This document shows, one piece after another, positions 10,391 to 23,321 of a DNA stretch of 64,000 bases (positions are counted from its first letter, which is position 1; each line of letters starts with the position of its first letter). The notes below the pieces were generated by a model that saw only the letters and a program-made list of their open reading frames with translations, was not told where the DNA came from and did no database searches. The position numbers and the translations under genes were made by a program. Source of the stretch: Scalesia atractyloides (Eukaryota > Streptophyta > Magnoliopsida > Asterales > Asteraceae); assembly GCA_947069175.1 (NCBI GenBank), contig CAMTDV010000002.1:7295054-7359053 (forward strand), written 5' to 3'.

Positions 10391-13300
10391 CTCTGGTCGA
10401 TGCCTTTATACGCCTTTCCGCTTCCGGCGGACAACTCACTTGCCAACTCCGCGCCTGAAATGTCACCTCCAGAGCATATTTTGGTAAGCTTCAGCGTGGG
10501 AAAGGATGGGATGTGTAATGCCTATCTCTCCAAATAAGGTGACATCAAATTGCGTAAGTCACCCTGCCGATGTTATGAATTGACAATTTTAACTCGTAAA
10601 CTAATCTAGCACGTCTTGTCATTCTTGTTACGGTCATGGACCAAGTTCGGGGGCTGACTATCCTACATCTTTATTATTAAGATAAAATATAGTTCAAATA
10701 CCAGATGGTCTACCTATCGAATACTTATCTTGCTTATTTTAATATACTTGACATTTTATAAATTCAAATACTAGGTACTAATATTGTTTAGCACTTACCA
10801 GATGGTCTACCTATCGAATGAAACACTTGATCTATTTTTCTGTTTATGCGCTTAACGGAGGATCTATCCACCTCGCTATACACTTGTCGGCTAACCATGT
10901 TGGCATGCTACATTTTCGACGAATGACTTCTTTTCTAGGCAACTTGTTTGCCTAACAAGTTACATACCGGATAGACAGAACGTAGCCAAGCATTCAGATC
11001 CTAACCTTTTGGGTTATACAAAGAATAACCTTTATAGAAGGATACAGTCTGGTTACCTTATACAGATATCGATTATCTACTTTATTAGTGCAAAATTACT
11101 AATACAATCTTGCAACATTAGATTGTCCAACTTACACAGTATGACACTGTTGGCACCATTATCACTAGACACGCCTACCAAATTCGAGCATCTTGGTCTG
11201 GACATATCAGTTTACAAGCCAAATGATCATCCAAAAACGTGGTTGCGGGACTACTTACAAACAGGGGTCAAAGCCTGCCAAACAAAAAGGCGATCGCCAT
11301 TTCACACACACATTTCTCTACAATCTGGCAACCGATTGATAAGCATGTTATGATGTTTAATATGTGATGCTTTATATATACTCGCATGGTTGATATTTTA
11401 CTTATTATTCAAAACTCAAAGTTACTAACATTATCTAGCAGCATTGGACTGAAGGAACATAGTAATAGTAGTGTAGCTAGATCACATTAAAGACAACCAC
11501 ACTTCGTCTCTCTTTGGATCCGTGCTTTGCTGCTAGATCTTGGTTTTTCAAGTTTTGCACACACGACTTATGGATCAATAACAGACAAATATGGATACAA
11601 TTAACTCTCCACACGAGTTTTGGATGGACAAATTACGAGATATAAGTTTCTGTTTGGACTTCAAGATTAATTCCAGCAACGACACTTAGCGCTATCTCTT
11701 TGAGAAAAAATCGCCATGCCGTGCCCATCTCATTACTGGACAACCTGTCAAACTTACAGGAGAAACGGTATCGACATGACTCGCCAACTATATGGTCTCC
11801 GCTAGGACTTTCCTTTGTGCCACCAACTTCATGCCACTAGCCTGCACGCCAGAAGAGTTTGCGCCGCTTGGTTAGCACCACCCGCTAGAATTCACGCAAC
11901 CACCTTTACGCCTCAATGATTGACATATGCGGGAGACATTTGTATGTACGCGACTTTTATTCTTTGCATATAGGTATGATATACGAACTTTACCACAAAA
12001 GTATATTAGCCACATAAATACACCTAAAAGTGCCATATTGCCTTTGATAGTTGTTCAATTTCTTTTAATTTCCAACTAACTTTAACTGATTACTACTATA
12101 TAAACACATGACAAGGGGCTATGCGAGAATAGTAGTGCTATTGCAAATAACTTTAGCTAATCACTTTTCGTGCTTGGTCACCGGTTATCATTCACAACTT
12201 TTTTGCAAATACATATTATTTGTGATATCCACTGCTCCTATAGATAAGTTAAGACTATTTGTTCTCGTAGAACGTATCTGATCATTTTTTTTCCTATTAC
12301 ACTTTTTATGTTGTCATATAGAAATATAATGGAAAAGTCATTTTACAACATTTTGGGATCTACAAATGTGTAAGCACAATGAACAACTGCTTACAACAAG
12401 TTTAAATATGTATATGCACATATGCACACGCGTAAGCTTTGCTTTATATATTTCATTATGATTGAAATTTAGTTACAAATTCAACATCACTAACGTTATT
12501 TAGCAGTATTGAACTGAGGTACTCGCACTGGATGACTATGCAAGTACTATAGTTACTGGTCATGACTCATGACCACCAAAGCCAGGCGCCCTAATCCAAA
12601 CATTCCGACTTACACAAGTGATCCTTATTCAAGGACATCGCTTTTGATAAAATTCGTATATTCATTACATTATTCGTGTGACAGGTATCATAATCAGCAT
12701 GCGACCCTCATATGACTTGATGGTGTATCCCATCACATACGATACACCTTTATATGTGCTTGCGTTTGTGCTTTTGAACATCTGTTATATCATTTAAGTT
12801 CAATACTACTAACATAATTTAGCAGCACTGGGGGACTAGCATGGTATAGCGCCACTAAGACTTAAAAGTGATCATCTTCTCTCAGGCCGCCCATTAGGAT
12901 TGATATTTACTACACATTATCCAGCATGGGTTCTTATATAATGTGGACGTTTCGATGCGCCAGATGATAGTTAAACTATTTCCGTTTAGAGGCAACAAGA
13001 TCTCGGCTCATATTTTACTTAGACGTTCAGCGGTTTACAAGACTGGATGTCAATGACCATTTTCCGGGTCAGGCTACAGACCACACATTTATTTGGCTAT
13101 GGGCCGATCTTTATATAACTATGCACCATATGGTCCTTTGGTTATTCACGCCGAATTCTATTTGGTTTTGCATGACACATCTTATTTAGTTACGCGCTAC
13201 ATCTTCAGTTGGCTATGAGCCAGGCCGATAGGATATTTATACTTCATACATAATGCATGATACGACTATAGCGCGTGACATGACAAATGCTATTTCATAA

Positions 13301-13869
13301 TTGAAACAAGTGTGTGGTCCGACAACTATTTTGATAATTCGAATAAGTATTCCACATGCTATGTGACAGGAAAAATGTTTATTCACATATATATTCTCCA
13401 CGTTGGATAGGCGACATGGATAAAAGAAAACCCACACGGCCAAGCTCGGCAAGGAAAGTACTTATTTAAACATGTATTCCACACGCCACGAGTGATGGGA
13501 AAATACGTGATGAGTAAAGTTTTCATTTCCGCCAAACGCATATAAAAAACTTTATTATCTTTAGCAAGTATCTCGCACGCCATAGCGCAATCGCGAGAAT
13601 CACTTGTTCAAATTCTTACAAATATTCTACACACTTATGCGCGACAGGAAGTATATTTGATCATTTAAACAAGTGTTCACTAACGTCATACGCGTTATAA
13701 AACACCTTATTTCAACAAGTGTTCTTACAAACATTTGTAAATGCAACTGGCCATTACATTTAAACTGCGTAATACGGTAAAGCACAAGCATGACAATACT
13801 AAACGTAATGTAGTTAATATCAACAACTACGAATTTACAAAAGTACCAGTCACAAAATACAGCGCTAAG

Positions 13870-13962
13870 GGTGGGTATCTTGGTAATAGATGCATTCAAC
13901 CACTTATATTCCAGTGGGTGTCTTGGTAATAGATGCACATAACCACTGATGAAAATCCAGGT
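13870..13962. repeat. Tandem duplication, about 48 bp x 2
   Basis: GTGGGTATCTTGGTAATAGATGCA and GTGGGTGTCTTGGTAATAGATGCA each start a copy. Confidence 0.8.
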
Positions 13963-14483
13963 ACTTGTCCCACAATTATAAAAAGATTGTGGGAAACATA
14001 AATAACGCTCTAATCACCCTTTCGGGATCACTGAGCATAGCAAGCACTTCTACAGAGGTGTATTGCACATCATCCTCTCCAACTACAACGTTGAATGCCT
14101 TACCCGGGTCATCAATAACAAATAACGACTGGTGCGACCACCAACACATTTGCCTGATGTGGTACAACATCCACATATGCATCTACGACCACCAACGGTT
14201 GCACATTACGACGACGGAGATTCCGGTGACACAGACGCGTGGCAAGGATCGTCGTCACATTAACATCAACCCTTTCAATGGGTTAAACGTCGTTAGGAGC
14301 GACAACCCTTTTATTAGGCTAAACATCGTTCCTAATAGCATCCAAAGGCTGACTACATTCTAGCAGGCTAATAACGCTTTGACGAGACAATCTGCAATAC
14401 GTTGTTTGAGTCTGACATCTTTAATTAATAAGATAACCCTTTTTCCATTTTTGGATTTAACAATAACACCGGACTGGGGGACA

Positions 14484-14889
14484 TGTCGAGGTATGACCGA
14501 GTTCGGCCAAGTCAACCCAGTCAATACCTATTACAACTCGGTTACTTTATAACCGACTCAGTAAAATATGGTAATTAAATATACCATAACTAACCAAATC
14601 TCCAAATAACATGGAGATCATAAAAGATTGACCAAATTTTCTATTTTATGGAGGAGTATCTTATCTCAACTACAACTCCTATAATTGAGGGAACCCTAGT
14701 CACCACCAACTATAAATAGGGGATTCCTCCCCAATATTCTATAGGTTGTTTCTAACCCTAAAACTCTCTCTATATTCTGTTAGATTATTCTTTATTCCAA
14801 TACTGACTTGAGCGTCAAAGGTGTGACCGTGATTCATCCTAATTGTTGGAGTACGGCCCGTGTAGCTTCATGCTTCTACAACTACCATA
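14484..14889 (+). mobile_element. Tat-like gypsy LTR (3' LTR, right end uncertain)
   Basis: The sequence begins TGTCGAGGTATGACC directly after a polypurine tract. It holds a TATA box at 14711-14718 (TATAAATA), a pyrimidine-rich region (AACCCTAAAACTCTCTC) and the CTGACTTGAGCGTC segment that plant Tat LTRs carry in U5. The right end is not certain because no second copy or TSD is in the window. Confidence 0.55.
14711..14718 (+). promoter_or_regulatory. LTR TATA box
   Basis: TATAAATA followed by GGGG, about 230 bases into the Tat-like LTR. Confidence 0.6.
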
Positions 14890-15063
14890 TAGAAATTAGC
14901 CATGACTATGGTGTCTCTTGGTAACTTGAAAGTTTGTAAAATTTAAGACATATAAAGTTGTAATTAATTTTCATATAGCGATGAGCAATATTAGGAACAA
15001 CCGAGGAGTGGACAACTATGTACCTTAGCTTTAATAAAGAGATGTTACATGTTCGCCATATAT

Positions 15064-15233
15064 GTCCACCAAAGTTATAACACATGTAGTAAAACTTTTG
15101 AATAACTGATAGCATTATAACGTCCACCAAAGATATAACACATGTAGTAAAACTTTTGAATAATTGATAGCATTATAGTCCACCAAAGATATAACACATG
15201 TAGTAAAACTTTTGAATAATTAGCATTATAAAA
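15064..15233. repeat. 3 x 56-58-bp tandem repeat
   Basis: Three near-identical units start GTCCACCAAAG at 15064, 15122 and 15178. Each contains ACACATGTAGTAAAACTTTT, and copies 2 and 3 are the most alike. Confidence 0.95.
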
Positions 15234-15403
15234 TGTATTGTTTCTTATAAAACATATTTTCCCAACATGTAGGTGCACGTCACCGCATTATTTTTGCAAG
15301 TTAAACGTGACTCTATGTTGCGGATTAAAGTACGCCAAATAATAATATAAATCGTTGGTTTCCTTTCTTGAGGACAATAAAGTTTAGAACTAGACCTCTC
15401 TGG

Positions 15404-16053
15404 TAGTGCCGGACCAAGATTTTTTCTCAATGAGGTCCACTTTTTTATGTTCAAATTATTGACAAACAAACGTTAAAATTTTCAGGTTGTGGCCGTTTGG
15501 ATTGGATCAGGACAAGAAACATAATAAAATACAATACCATAACAAAATTTATGAGCACTACTCATTAGAAAACACATAATAAACAGATGTCTTACGAAAC
15601 GAAAAAAATTCAAGTTACAAAAGTAAAGAGAATTCTTACCAGTGGAGGCGGATAGGACGACGGAGAGGGTGGAGGAAGGGGGAACGGGCGGTGGGATGCC
15701 GGAGGCTGGAGAAGGAGGAGGTGGAGGGTTTCTTGACTATAGATGGAGCGCAAGAAGGAAAAAGAGTGCCTTTTGTTTTTGTTGTGTATTTTGAAAAGCT
15801 ATTAAAATACCCCGCTTTAAATTCAGATCAGAAAAAAACACACAAAAACAAAAGAAACAAGTATAAAACCTGGGACCTTTTGTGTGTAAACAAGGGGTTT
15901 TATCAATGCATGAGGCTTTCATTGTTATTGTTATGGTGTCCAACTAAATTATTTTATAGGGTCTATAAAAAATTTTATATATCGCTTCTACTATTTTTTT
16001 AAAAAGGATTGGGGTCTGGGGACCCTGACCCGCTCAACGTGGGTCCGCCCCTG
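15404..16053. mobile_element. Non-autonomous hAT element with 8-bp TSD
   Basis: A perfect 8-base duplication CTCTCTGG flanks the element (15396-15403 and 16054-16061). The ends are short inverted repeats: TAGTGCCGGACCAAG at left and the complement CAGGGGCGGACCCAC at right. The CAGGGGCGGA terminus and 8-bp TSD fit the hAT (Tip100-like) group. No transposase is present. A purine-rich block at 15640-15740, read on the minus strand, gives a proline/serine-rich stretch ending in a GTAAGA donor-like site; it could be a captured exon. Confidence 0.8.
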
Positions 16054-16120
16054 CTCTCTGGAGGTCGCCAGTTCGAAACTAATTTCCGAACCGGATTTTA
16101 CCACAGTAGGCTTTTGGGCA
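16054..16120 (+). repeat. Possible tRNA-derived SINE fragment (B-box-like)
   Basis: AGTTCGAAAC at about 16071 matches the pol III B box, and the hAT element split this sequence. No convincing A box or tail was found, so the call is tentative. Confidence 0.25.
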
Positions 16121-16256
16121 GACGGGTTTTCTCCGGAACTGGTGGCTCGAATATACATCTAACTCTGACCGTTATGGAGAAAAGGATACATTTGCTCGAT
16201 TGAGATTATCCAAGAATGCTTATCCGGTAATTTAGTTAGCCGTTAAAAAACCCCTA

Positions 16257-16541
16257 TTTATGCTAGACTTGACAAAATCCTAATTAAACTCCAACTCTAA
16301 CAACTTAGGAAAACTCAAACCGATAAGATAAACACATGTATCTTAATCCAAAAAAAGTAATAAGTATTTCCCATCTCCTAGTTAAGTAATAAGGGTAAAT
16401 TTATGCTAGACTCGACAAAATTCTAATTAAACTCCAACTCTAACAACTTAGGAAAACTCAAACCGATAAGATAAACACATGTATCTTAATCCAAATAAAA
16501 CTAATAAGTATTTCCCATCTCCTAGTTAAGTAATAAGGGTA
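16257..16541. repeat. 2 x 143-bp tandem duplication
   Basis: TTTATGCTAGACT starts both copies (16257 and 16400). The copies are nearly identical through CCCATCTCCTAGTTAAGTAA, implying a recent local duplication. Confidence 0.95.
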
Positions 16542-16915
16542 AGATCAAATACAATTGAGTTTTAACATATTAAACATAAAAAATGAAGAATTTTTTTTGT
16601 TTATATTTTCATCTACTTAAGAATGATGTTTAGTTGCAAAATGTAAAAGATAAAATTTTTGTATATTTACTCTAATAGAGTAATTATGTGTAATTACTCT
16701 AGAGTGATTACATAATAACTCTACTAGTGTAAATACACGATTTTTTTTTCTAAATTCTATGATTAAAATATGTGCTTGATAAGGTGGGAAATTTAAAAAA
16801 AAAACCTCTTTTACTACTCATATTTAGTATGTTAACTCATTTGTACAATAACCTTACTGTAATTAATAAACCAACTGGATATAAATAATTTTAAACCAAT
16901 TCAAACTTGCAACCC
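16542..16915. other. AT-rich, nothing recognised
   Basis: Only homopolymer-rich non-coding sequence is seen, with three AGAG/GTAATTACTCTA-like short inverted motifs near 16675-16720. Confidence 0.4.
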
Positions 16916-18863
16916 ATTTTTTTTTCTTTTTTTGCACCATCTTGTTACACATCTTTCAAATATAAACAAACATGATTAAGTCCAACTTTAACATGTTTAA
17001 ATAGATAACAAGTTGCGTCACAATCCCCTTTTGAATTGCAAAACTGATCCTACTAAAGTCGAAGCGACTCACAAGAGTCGAGAAATATAATTCATGACCT
17101 GTTGGACGCTGTTCAGGAATTCTGGAATTTCACGGCCTTCGGGACTATGGAACCAAATGTATCAAAGGCAAATGAGATAAACACATGTTGATTCTCTAAA
17201 CAAGCTTTCTCATGTTTAGCGACTTTGCCTGATTTCGACTTCAACATAGGCTGGCCAACAACATATCCATTATCCATGAGCCCAACAAGAGGGGACACTC
17301 ACGTAAGGTGTCACACCCCAACCGATGGCGGAAACATCAGAGTGAGACGAAATAAATTGCTCATTGCATCATAACACTCTTCGTGACAATAACCAAATTT
17401 CATTTCATAACACAATTGTCAAGTACATCACAAAATTTCGAATTCAACAATAACAACATAAACTTAACATTCTAGGTGTGTATATATGCCATCCCTAGTA
17501 AGATTCATCATGATCACTATCTTTAACTTGCAACATGTTAAAAATATAGTTCAATACAACAAGTATTGGCGAGTACCCAAGTTTGATATAGCATAAGTAC
17601 AAAAAGATTTAAACGAATCCACATGTTAAGCTAGCATACAAGATTTACATAAACGTGGCATGCAATCTATAAGTCAACCCTCGCGTGTCACCACAAAATA
17701 GAATAACTTAACATGACCTCAAGAATACGGGCGGTGCGTTACTCCTATAGCGCTATACATGTTAAGGTGGAGGCTTTAGCCAAAGTTAATGACGAATAGT
17801 ATCATATAAATATGTTCCAAGTATACGAATCATGTATCAAGTAACTATAGCATGTATGATGGATTGTTTGTGTGATTGCGTAAAAGTATAAGTGTGATTG
17901 TGTGTATTTTGATAGACTACATGTTGCACCCAAAGGTGTAAAGCGAAAAAAAGGTGTTTGAGTGTACTCACGGTTTTGCAAGCTTCCATTTATTAGTCCC
18001 GTTGAAGAGTTTTGATGATTGGAGGGGTACCGAGTTATCCTACAAGAGGAAAAATGGATTGGTAAGTATACAAATGATAATGAAGGATTAGGAACTTTAA
18101 ATACGATAGAATATGTATACGAGAAAGTAATCATCTAGACTTAATACTCGTTCTTGACACTATAAGACCCATTCGGGTTGATGTGTTTTCATGGGTTAGG
18201 TTACCCATTAGAATCGTAACGAGAGATTAAGTACTTAGGTGATGTAACCTAGTATCATGACGGACAATCATTTGATTACCATCAAGGGTTCGGTTAGCGA
18301 ATATATACATATATTATATATCATACGTAATCATAAACATCATAGAAGTCATGCATGGATGTAGGAGGATAACCTTCCTTTTAAAACCTCTCTTGTATAG
18401 TTTACCAATACACATGTCGTCACAAGGACGACAAGGATGGTCATGAGTACGTTAATACATAAAAGTAAAAGACAAAAGTAAACGAAAACATCAAGTGAGG
18501 TGGTGGATCGTAGGTAGGATAGCCAAGGCTTCCAAGTGATCACATTCTATCAACTCAAGTCTTGTTTCGAGAACAAGCTTGGAAGGATACAACACTTGTG
18601 GGTAAAACCCTATTAAAACAAGAAAGTTCTTACACTTGGGACCTTAAAGTAGAGTGATATTCCTAGTTGGTTTTCCATGGAAAACCTATGGAAGTATCCC
18701 CAAAGGTGTTTCAAGTGTGAAGAAGAAGGAAAGATCAAAAGGAGAGAGGTGAGTTAGAACTCACTTTTGAAGCCTTGATCTTTTAGAGGAGAAGAGAGCT
18801 CTTAGAGCTTGTAGAGAAGAGAAGAGATGATTGAGGTGTGATTTGAGAGGAGATGGAGTGGGG

Positions 18864-18871
18864 TATTTATA
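18864..18871 (-). promoter_or_regulatory. TATA box of family-B LTR
   Basis: TATAAATA on the minus strand, about 100 bases downstream (in the LTR's direction) of the GC-rich palindromes. Confidence 0.6.
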
Positions 18872-18966
18872 GGTAAAATTTGGGAGGGTGTTAGTTGGGG
18901 TAATAAATACAGAAAACACAATCTTGACCAATCCATGAGCTTGAAACCAACATTTCCAGATTGTGC

Positions 18967-18989
18967 CCCTCTCGCGAGCCGCGAGAGGG
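18967..18989. repeat. Perfect GC-rich palindrome in LTR U3
   Basis: 10-base arms (CCCTCTCGCG / CGCGAGAGGG) around a 3-base loop. Two further CGGTCGCGGGYCGCGAGA copies follow at 19001-19050, in an otherwise AT-rich LTR. Confidence 0.9.
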
Positions 18990-19878
18990 TTAAGAGATTT
19001 CGGTCGCGGGCCGCGAGAGGTTTGAGAAGTTCGGTCGCGGGTCGCGAGAAGGATTATTCCAGAAGCTTCTTTGGTTTTTGACACTTTTAGTCCTGAGACT
19101 TAGTTTAACTTGACATTTTTGCACACGTTTAAAACATATAAGTATGATTGAGTGTCGAATGTGATTGCATGAGCCTTTTTGTACGTAAAACAAGTATCGA
19201 TTTAAACGATTGCATGTATGTAAGTATGTATAACAAATATCAAAATGATTGTATGTATGCGAGCAAGTATTAGTTTAGATGATTGAATAAATATGAATTT
19301 TATTACGATTCAAGTCTTGGATTACAAAATTGGGAAGAATTACAAATACAAGTTTCCAAAAAATAGCATTACAACAATCCTTTCTAATTAAGGAAAGTAT
19401 AAAAAGCGAGGCGTTACATAAGGCCTACACAAACATGTTTTCCTCCTGACCACCAAAACACAAGAATATCAACTGGCCGAAGAGTAGAACTCCCATCGAG
19501 CAGATCCGTTATAAAGTTCACCAGAGTCTTATTTTTTTCCAAAATGTCTACCAGCTTTAGAACATCACAAAAATATCCATAACCAAATCATTTCTATAGT
19601 TAAACCCATGTAACTCCTTGCAATGAACCGCATGCTCACTAAAAGTATCTAAATAAACCTTGCGGCAAACTGGGCAAGGATTATCAACAGAAGGATCATT
19701 ACCCGGTACTTAAGAATTGTCGGTACTCCACAGATGACATGTGTGGCTTCGTCGTTCAATGGGGATGACTATTAGGAAATCCTAAGCATGAGAAGCCTGT
19801 TGACAATCAAACACGGCTTTTTGATGAGGGGTTAGACCAAACTTCTCTCATAAACTTTGGATAATTATACTAAATAGG

Positions 19879-22800
19879 TGTAACACCATGTAAAATCATG
19901 TCCAATAGTATAATGACACGTGTTGTATTTTTAAAATATAGTCTATTAAAGACTAATAAGCACTAAATGCGTCAACATGCTCAAATTGAGCCTCTGAGTG
20001 ACAGTCCGATGTCAACATGCATAAATAACAGCCTCTGAGTGACTGATATGTCAACATGCTTAAATCATTAGCATCTGAGTGACAGATATGTCAACATGCT
20101 TGAAATTTGGCTTCTGAATGACTGATATGTCAACATGCCCAGCCTCTGAGTTACATCGGAGTCAACCTGCTTATATCAAGCCTCTGAGTGATCCTTTACG
20201 AAGTCCTCACTCTCATACGTGCCATCTGTTGGACGAGAGAGTTTAAATTTGTAAATATGTGAAAGTTAGATGATGGAGGGATTAAAAGTGTCAACATGTT
20301 AATTTATACCTCTGAGTGACCTTTTAACGAATCGAGAGCTCGACAATGTCCGGGCATAATCCCGGGTATGCCAAACATTGGCTACGGAGGGCTAAATATG
20401 CCAAAAGGGTGTTTTAGAAGGCCTTTAGGAGCTTTATTAAGTTGAGGGGCTAAAAGTGTCAAAGTTTGAAACTGGCCATAGGTCGGTCGAGGGCCGCGAG
20501 AGACCTGGCCTAAGTCTCTCGCGGGGCACGAGAAGCCTGCTGCTGCATTAAGTTTCTTGGCCTCAAAACAAAAAATGCCAAGAAACCATGTATTCGAAAC
20601 TATGGACTTGCAATCAGCTATGCCACGTTTTGGGACACTTGTAAGCTCCCTCTTACACCCCTAAACACCTGGTATCACCTCCTTTGAGTTCTCCAACTAT
20701 AAATAGGTGCTTAAGTTCACCATTCCAACTTGCACCTTTCTCATTCATACACTCTTCTCCCTCATCTGGAAGTTCCTAGCTGAAAGGAGCATCCAACTTA
20801 GTTCTTTTGCACCCTAGGAATCACTGGTAAGTGTTCCTTCCTTGTGCATTTTCGTTTATAGGCTTTTATAGCCAAAAGTCAAGCGTTTTACGGAAAACGC
20901 TTTGACTTTCGGTTAAGACCATTATGGTCCAGCCATTGTTCAAAATGAACATGTCTAAGTGATCGTGATGAGGTAGGTGTTAATCCCTATAAAGAGCCCT
21001 TCCTGAAGATCACATTTGCTAGACCAATTGACAGGTCAAAGTTATGATATTAAAAGTCAAACAGGCCATTTTTCGGAAAAATCATAAATTGATCTTATAT
21101 ATGTTATGAAACCTGTTTTGACACTTAAACAAGTTGATAATAATTATTAGAACATGTAAGAACATGTTCGGCTCATCAATTTCAGTTCTAGGGTCGGCTC
21201 GCAACCGAAAGTCGCAAAGTTTGACTTCTACTTTGACTTTCGATTCTGACCTGATTTAGATTAGTTACCTACTGATCTAAAGTTGCATTATGATTGTAAT
21301 ATAATGTAGCATAACCCTCTGAGGTTATACTACATGATCATAATCAACATCCAAGTTTATGCGCAAGTTCCATAATTATGCCATCTTTGACCAAAATGTC
21401 CTTTTTGCATAAAACAAGGTTTTAAATGATAATGAACTTGAAAATGAGTTTTCTACTGATGTAATATTATAAGTAGGATTATTTGGGATGTTAAACCAAG
21501 TTATAAACTGAGTTTTCAAACAGGTTTTTAAACTATGTCGATAAACGATTTTAGCCCTTGTGGCTCATAAAATAGTTTTCAAACAAATATTTTCAAGGTA
21601 AATCTTTTACCTACTGATATGTTATATTAAATAACATATCTAAGACATTTAGTCTGACCCTAATGTCAGTTTTCATTAAATATCGCATAAAACGTCATTT
21701 TACGACATAAGCGCCGATTCAGCGCATCATATTAATTGACCAAGACTTGTTACCTACTGATTTTAAAACTTATTTTAAACATACTTACAATAGGTACATG
21801 TTATAAACTCAGAATCCCAAATAATTTATAAACTAAGTGTAAATGACCAAAATGCCCCTTCGGTGCATAGTTTGGTCATAAAAGATAAATTACACAAATA
21901 ATTTGTATCATACTGATAATATATCATAAATAAACTATTTTCCAGAATGCTCATGATTTCAAACTTAAATTATATTCAAGTTCCTTTTATACGGTATGAA
22001 ATTACCGAAATGCCCTTATGAGGCATAATTTCGTTTTAAAACCTTAACGGGCATATAAGTTGATATCCTACTGATATTTTAACTTATTTAAAATATAATG
22101 GCATATAGAACTTGTCCATGACTTATCCGGTTACCCATTATCGCTTATAAGCATATGGTTGATTAAACGTAACTAGTTTACGGAACTTAACCGAAACGGG
22201 TTTAACCTTGTCATTTAAGTTTCAAAATCCAGAATGTTTATAGTTTAAACACATATTATACAAGTCAAAGTACTTGTCGGGTTTAAACTACATTCTATCC
22301 GATCATTTTTTAATCAAGCGTTATACATTTTGATCATGTACACTACTCGTTCTAAGTCTATGACTTAATTAAAGAATGTTAGTATTAATTGGTAGCTTAT
22401 GCCATAATCCAGACTAGAGCCTTGCCGGTAAATGCTATCTGCACGTTAGTACTTTTGTATACGGCTGAGTTATTGAAATTAAAAAGAAGACTAGCTCAGG
22501 TAAATACTCTCGACTTATTTTCCCTATACGGGCTTGGGATACGGTAAATTATTACCGCTTGGTCAGAAATGGGATCAATCGAATGCTGGACTGTGGCTAG
22601 TAAATCCGCTTATTCTGTTTTAATCAGTTTTCTTTGATAACTTAAACATCGGGGGTTAAATTACCGTGTCCTGGATATCATCGGCTCATTAGATTAGTTA
22701 ATGGCCACGACCTTAGCGCGGGGTGTAGGCATACACCTGAAAGACGCTCAAATGCAAATTACCCAAGACGTTGGGGATAACTCCTCTGTGAGTTCTAAGC

Positions 22801-23321
22801 GGTGTGTATTTAATCATGTCTCGGTCTCTGTACTGGGCCCTGTATGTATGGACAAACATGTGAATTTGTTAACAAGGTTACAAAGTAACTTTCCCAAGTT
22901 ATAAAAGATTTTATGCCCTGTGCACTTAAAATCATTTTAAATTATTTTCAAAATGAGTCAGTTGGGTGTATTTATCAGCGAAAGCTGATGTATTGTCCAA
23001 AGACTAAAATGCAGGTACAATACGAAATAGGCCGGAAGCTGCTCGGTAGTGAATAATAAGAGGATCTTGCAAATCCTTAGATCTGCCCTAAAGTCTGTTT
23101 TATATTCTTTCATGTACATTTTAATGATCCGCCTGTGGATCTTCTACTACAAGCCTGTATATTATTTTTTGTATTTTGAACATTCGGTTTGTGATAGTAA
23201 TTTACTCCAAGACTTCCCTTGTGCCGTGTTTAATTGACTATGATGTTATCAAATTACGCCACAATACTCCCCACCGGGCCCACAGGTGTATGGATTTGGG
23301 TTGGAAATCCGGGGTGTGACA
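19879..23321 (+). mobile_element. Solo LTR, gypsy family A (Tekay/Del-like), TSD ATAGG
   Basis: It begins TGTAACACCATG and ends GGGGTGTGACA. It is 3443 bp, the same length class as the two LTRs of the full element at 46023-60046. Perfect ATAGG duplications at 19874-19878 and 23322-23326 and continuous LINE sequence outside prove the ends. It contains the roughly 40-bp GTCAACATGC/GCCTCTGAGTGAC repeats (19970-20200), GC-rich palindromic motifs (20480-20535) and a TATA box. No internal region is present. Confidence 0.95.
20698..20705 (+). promoter_or_regulatory. LTR TATA box (TATAAATA)
   Basis: Same context and LTR position as in the other family-A copies. Confidence 0.7.

Larger units (their letters stand above)
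9740..14483 (+). mobile_element. Probable 3' non-coding region of a Tat-lineage gypsy element
   Basis: This stretch has no conserved protein domain but leads into a polypurine tract (GGACTGGGGGA, 14471-14481) and an LTR beginning at 14484. Tat-lineage elements are known for very long non-coding regions between integrase and the 3' LTR. A motif of the type CTAACATTATCTAGCAGCATTGGACTG recurs in variants near 10777, 11427, 12489 and 12806, with a shorter form near 9748. TACCAGATGGTCTACCTATC occurs twice (10701, 10798). Some Tat elements carry an antisense ORF here. Minus-strand ORFs of 66-103 codons lie at 13237-13938, but none is recognisable. No pol domains are present, so the left boundary is arbitrary. 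Confidence 0.45.
17309..19418 (-). mobile_element. Solo LTR, gypsy family B, TSD TAAGG
   Basis: The sequence begins TGTCACACCCC and ends GGCGTTACA. It is flanked by TAAGG at 17304-17308 and 19419-19423. LINE coding sequence runs up to both flanks, which confirms the borders. The order of features (GC-rich palindromes, then TATTTATA at 18864-18871 as a minus-strand TATA box) shows the LTR lies on the minus strand. It is 2110 bp with no internal region, so it is a recombination-derived solo LTR. Confidence 0.93.

Noticed and set aside
13965..14363. 132-codon ORF before the Tat-like LTR
   Set aside because: Its Thr/Asn/His-rich content and overlap with an opposite-strand ORF look like chance in repetitive DNA; the location is the element's non-coding tail.
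19970..20200. CRISPR-like array (repeats with variable spacers)
   Set aside because: The roughly 40-base units lie in the U3 of an LTR in plant DNA; the repeats are diverged and the variable parts are short and unequal.
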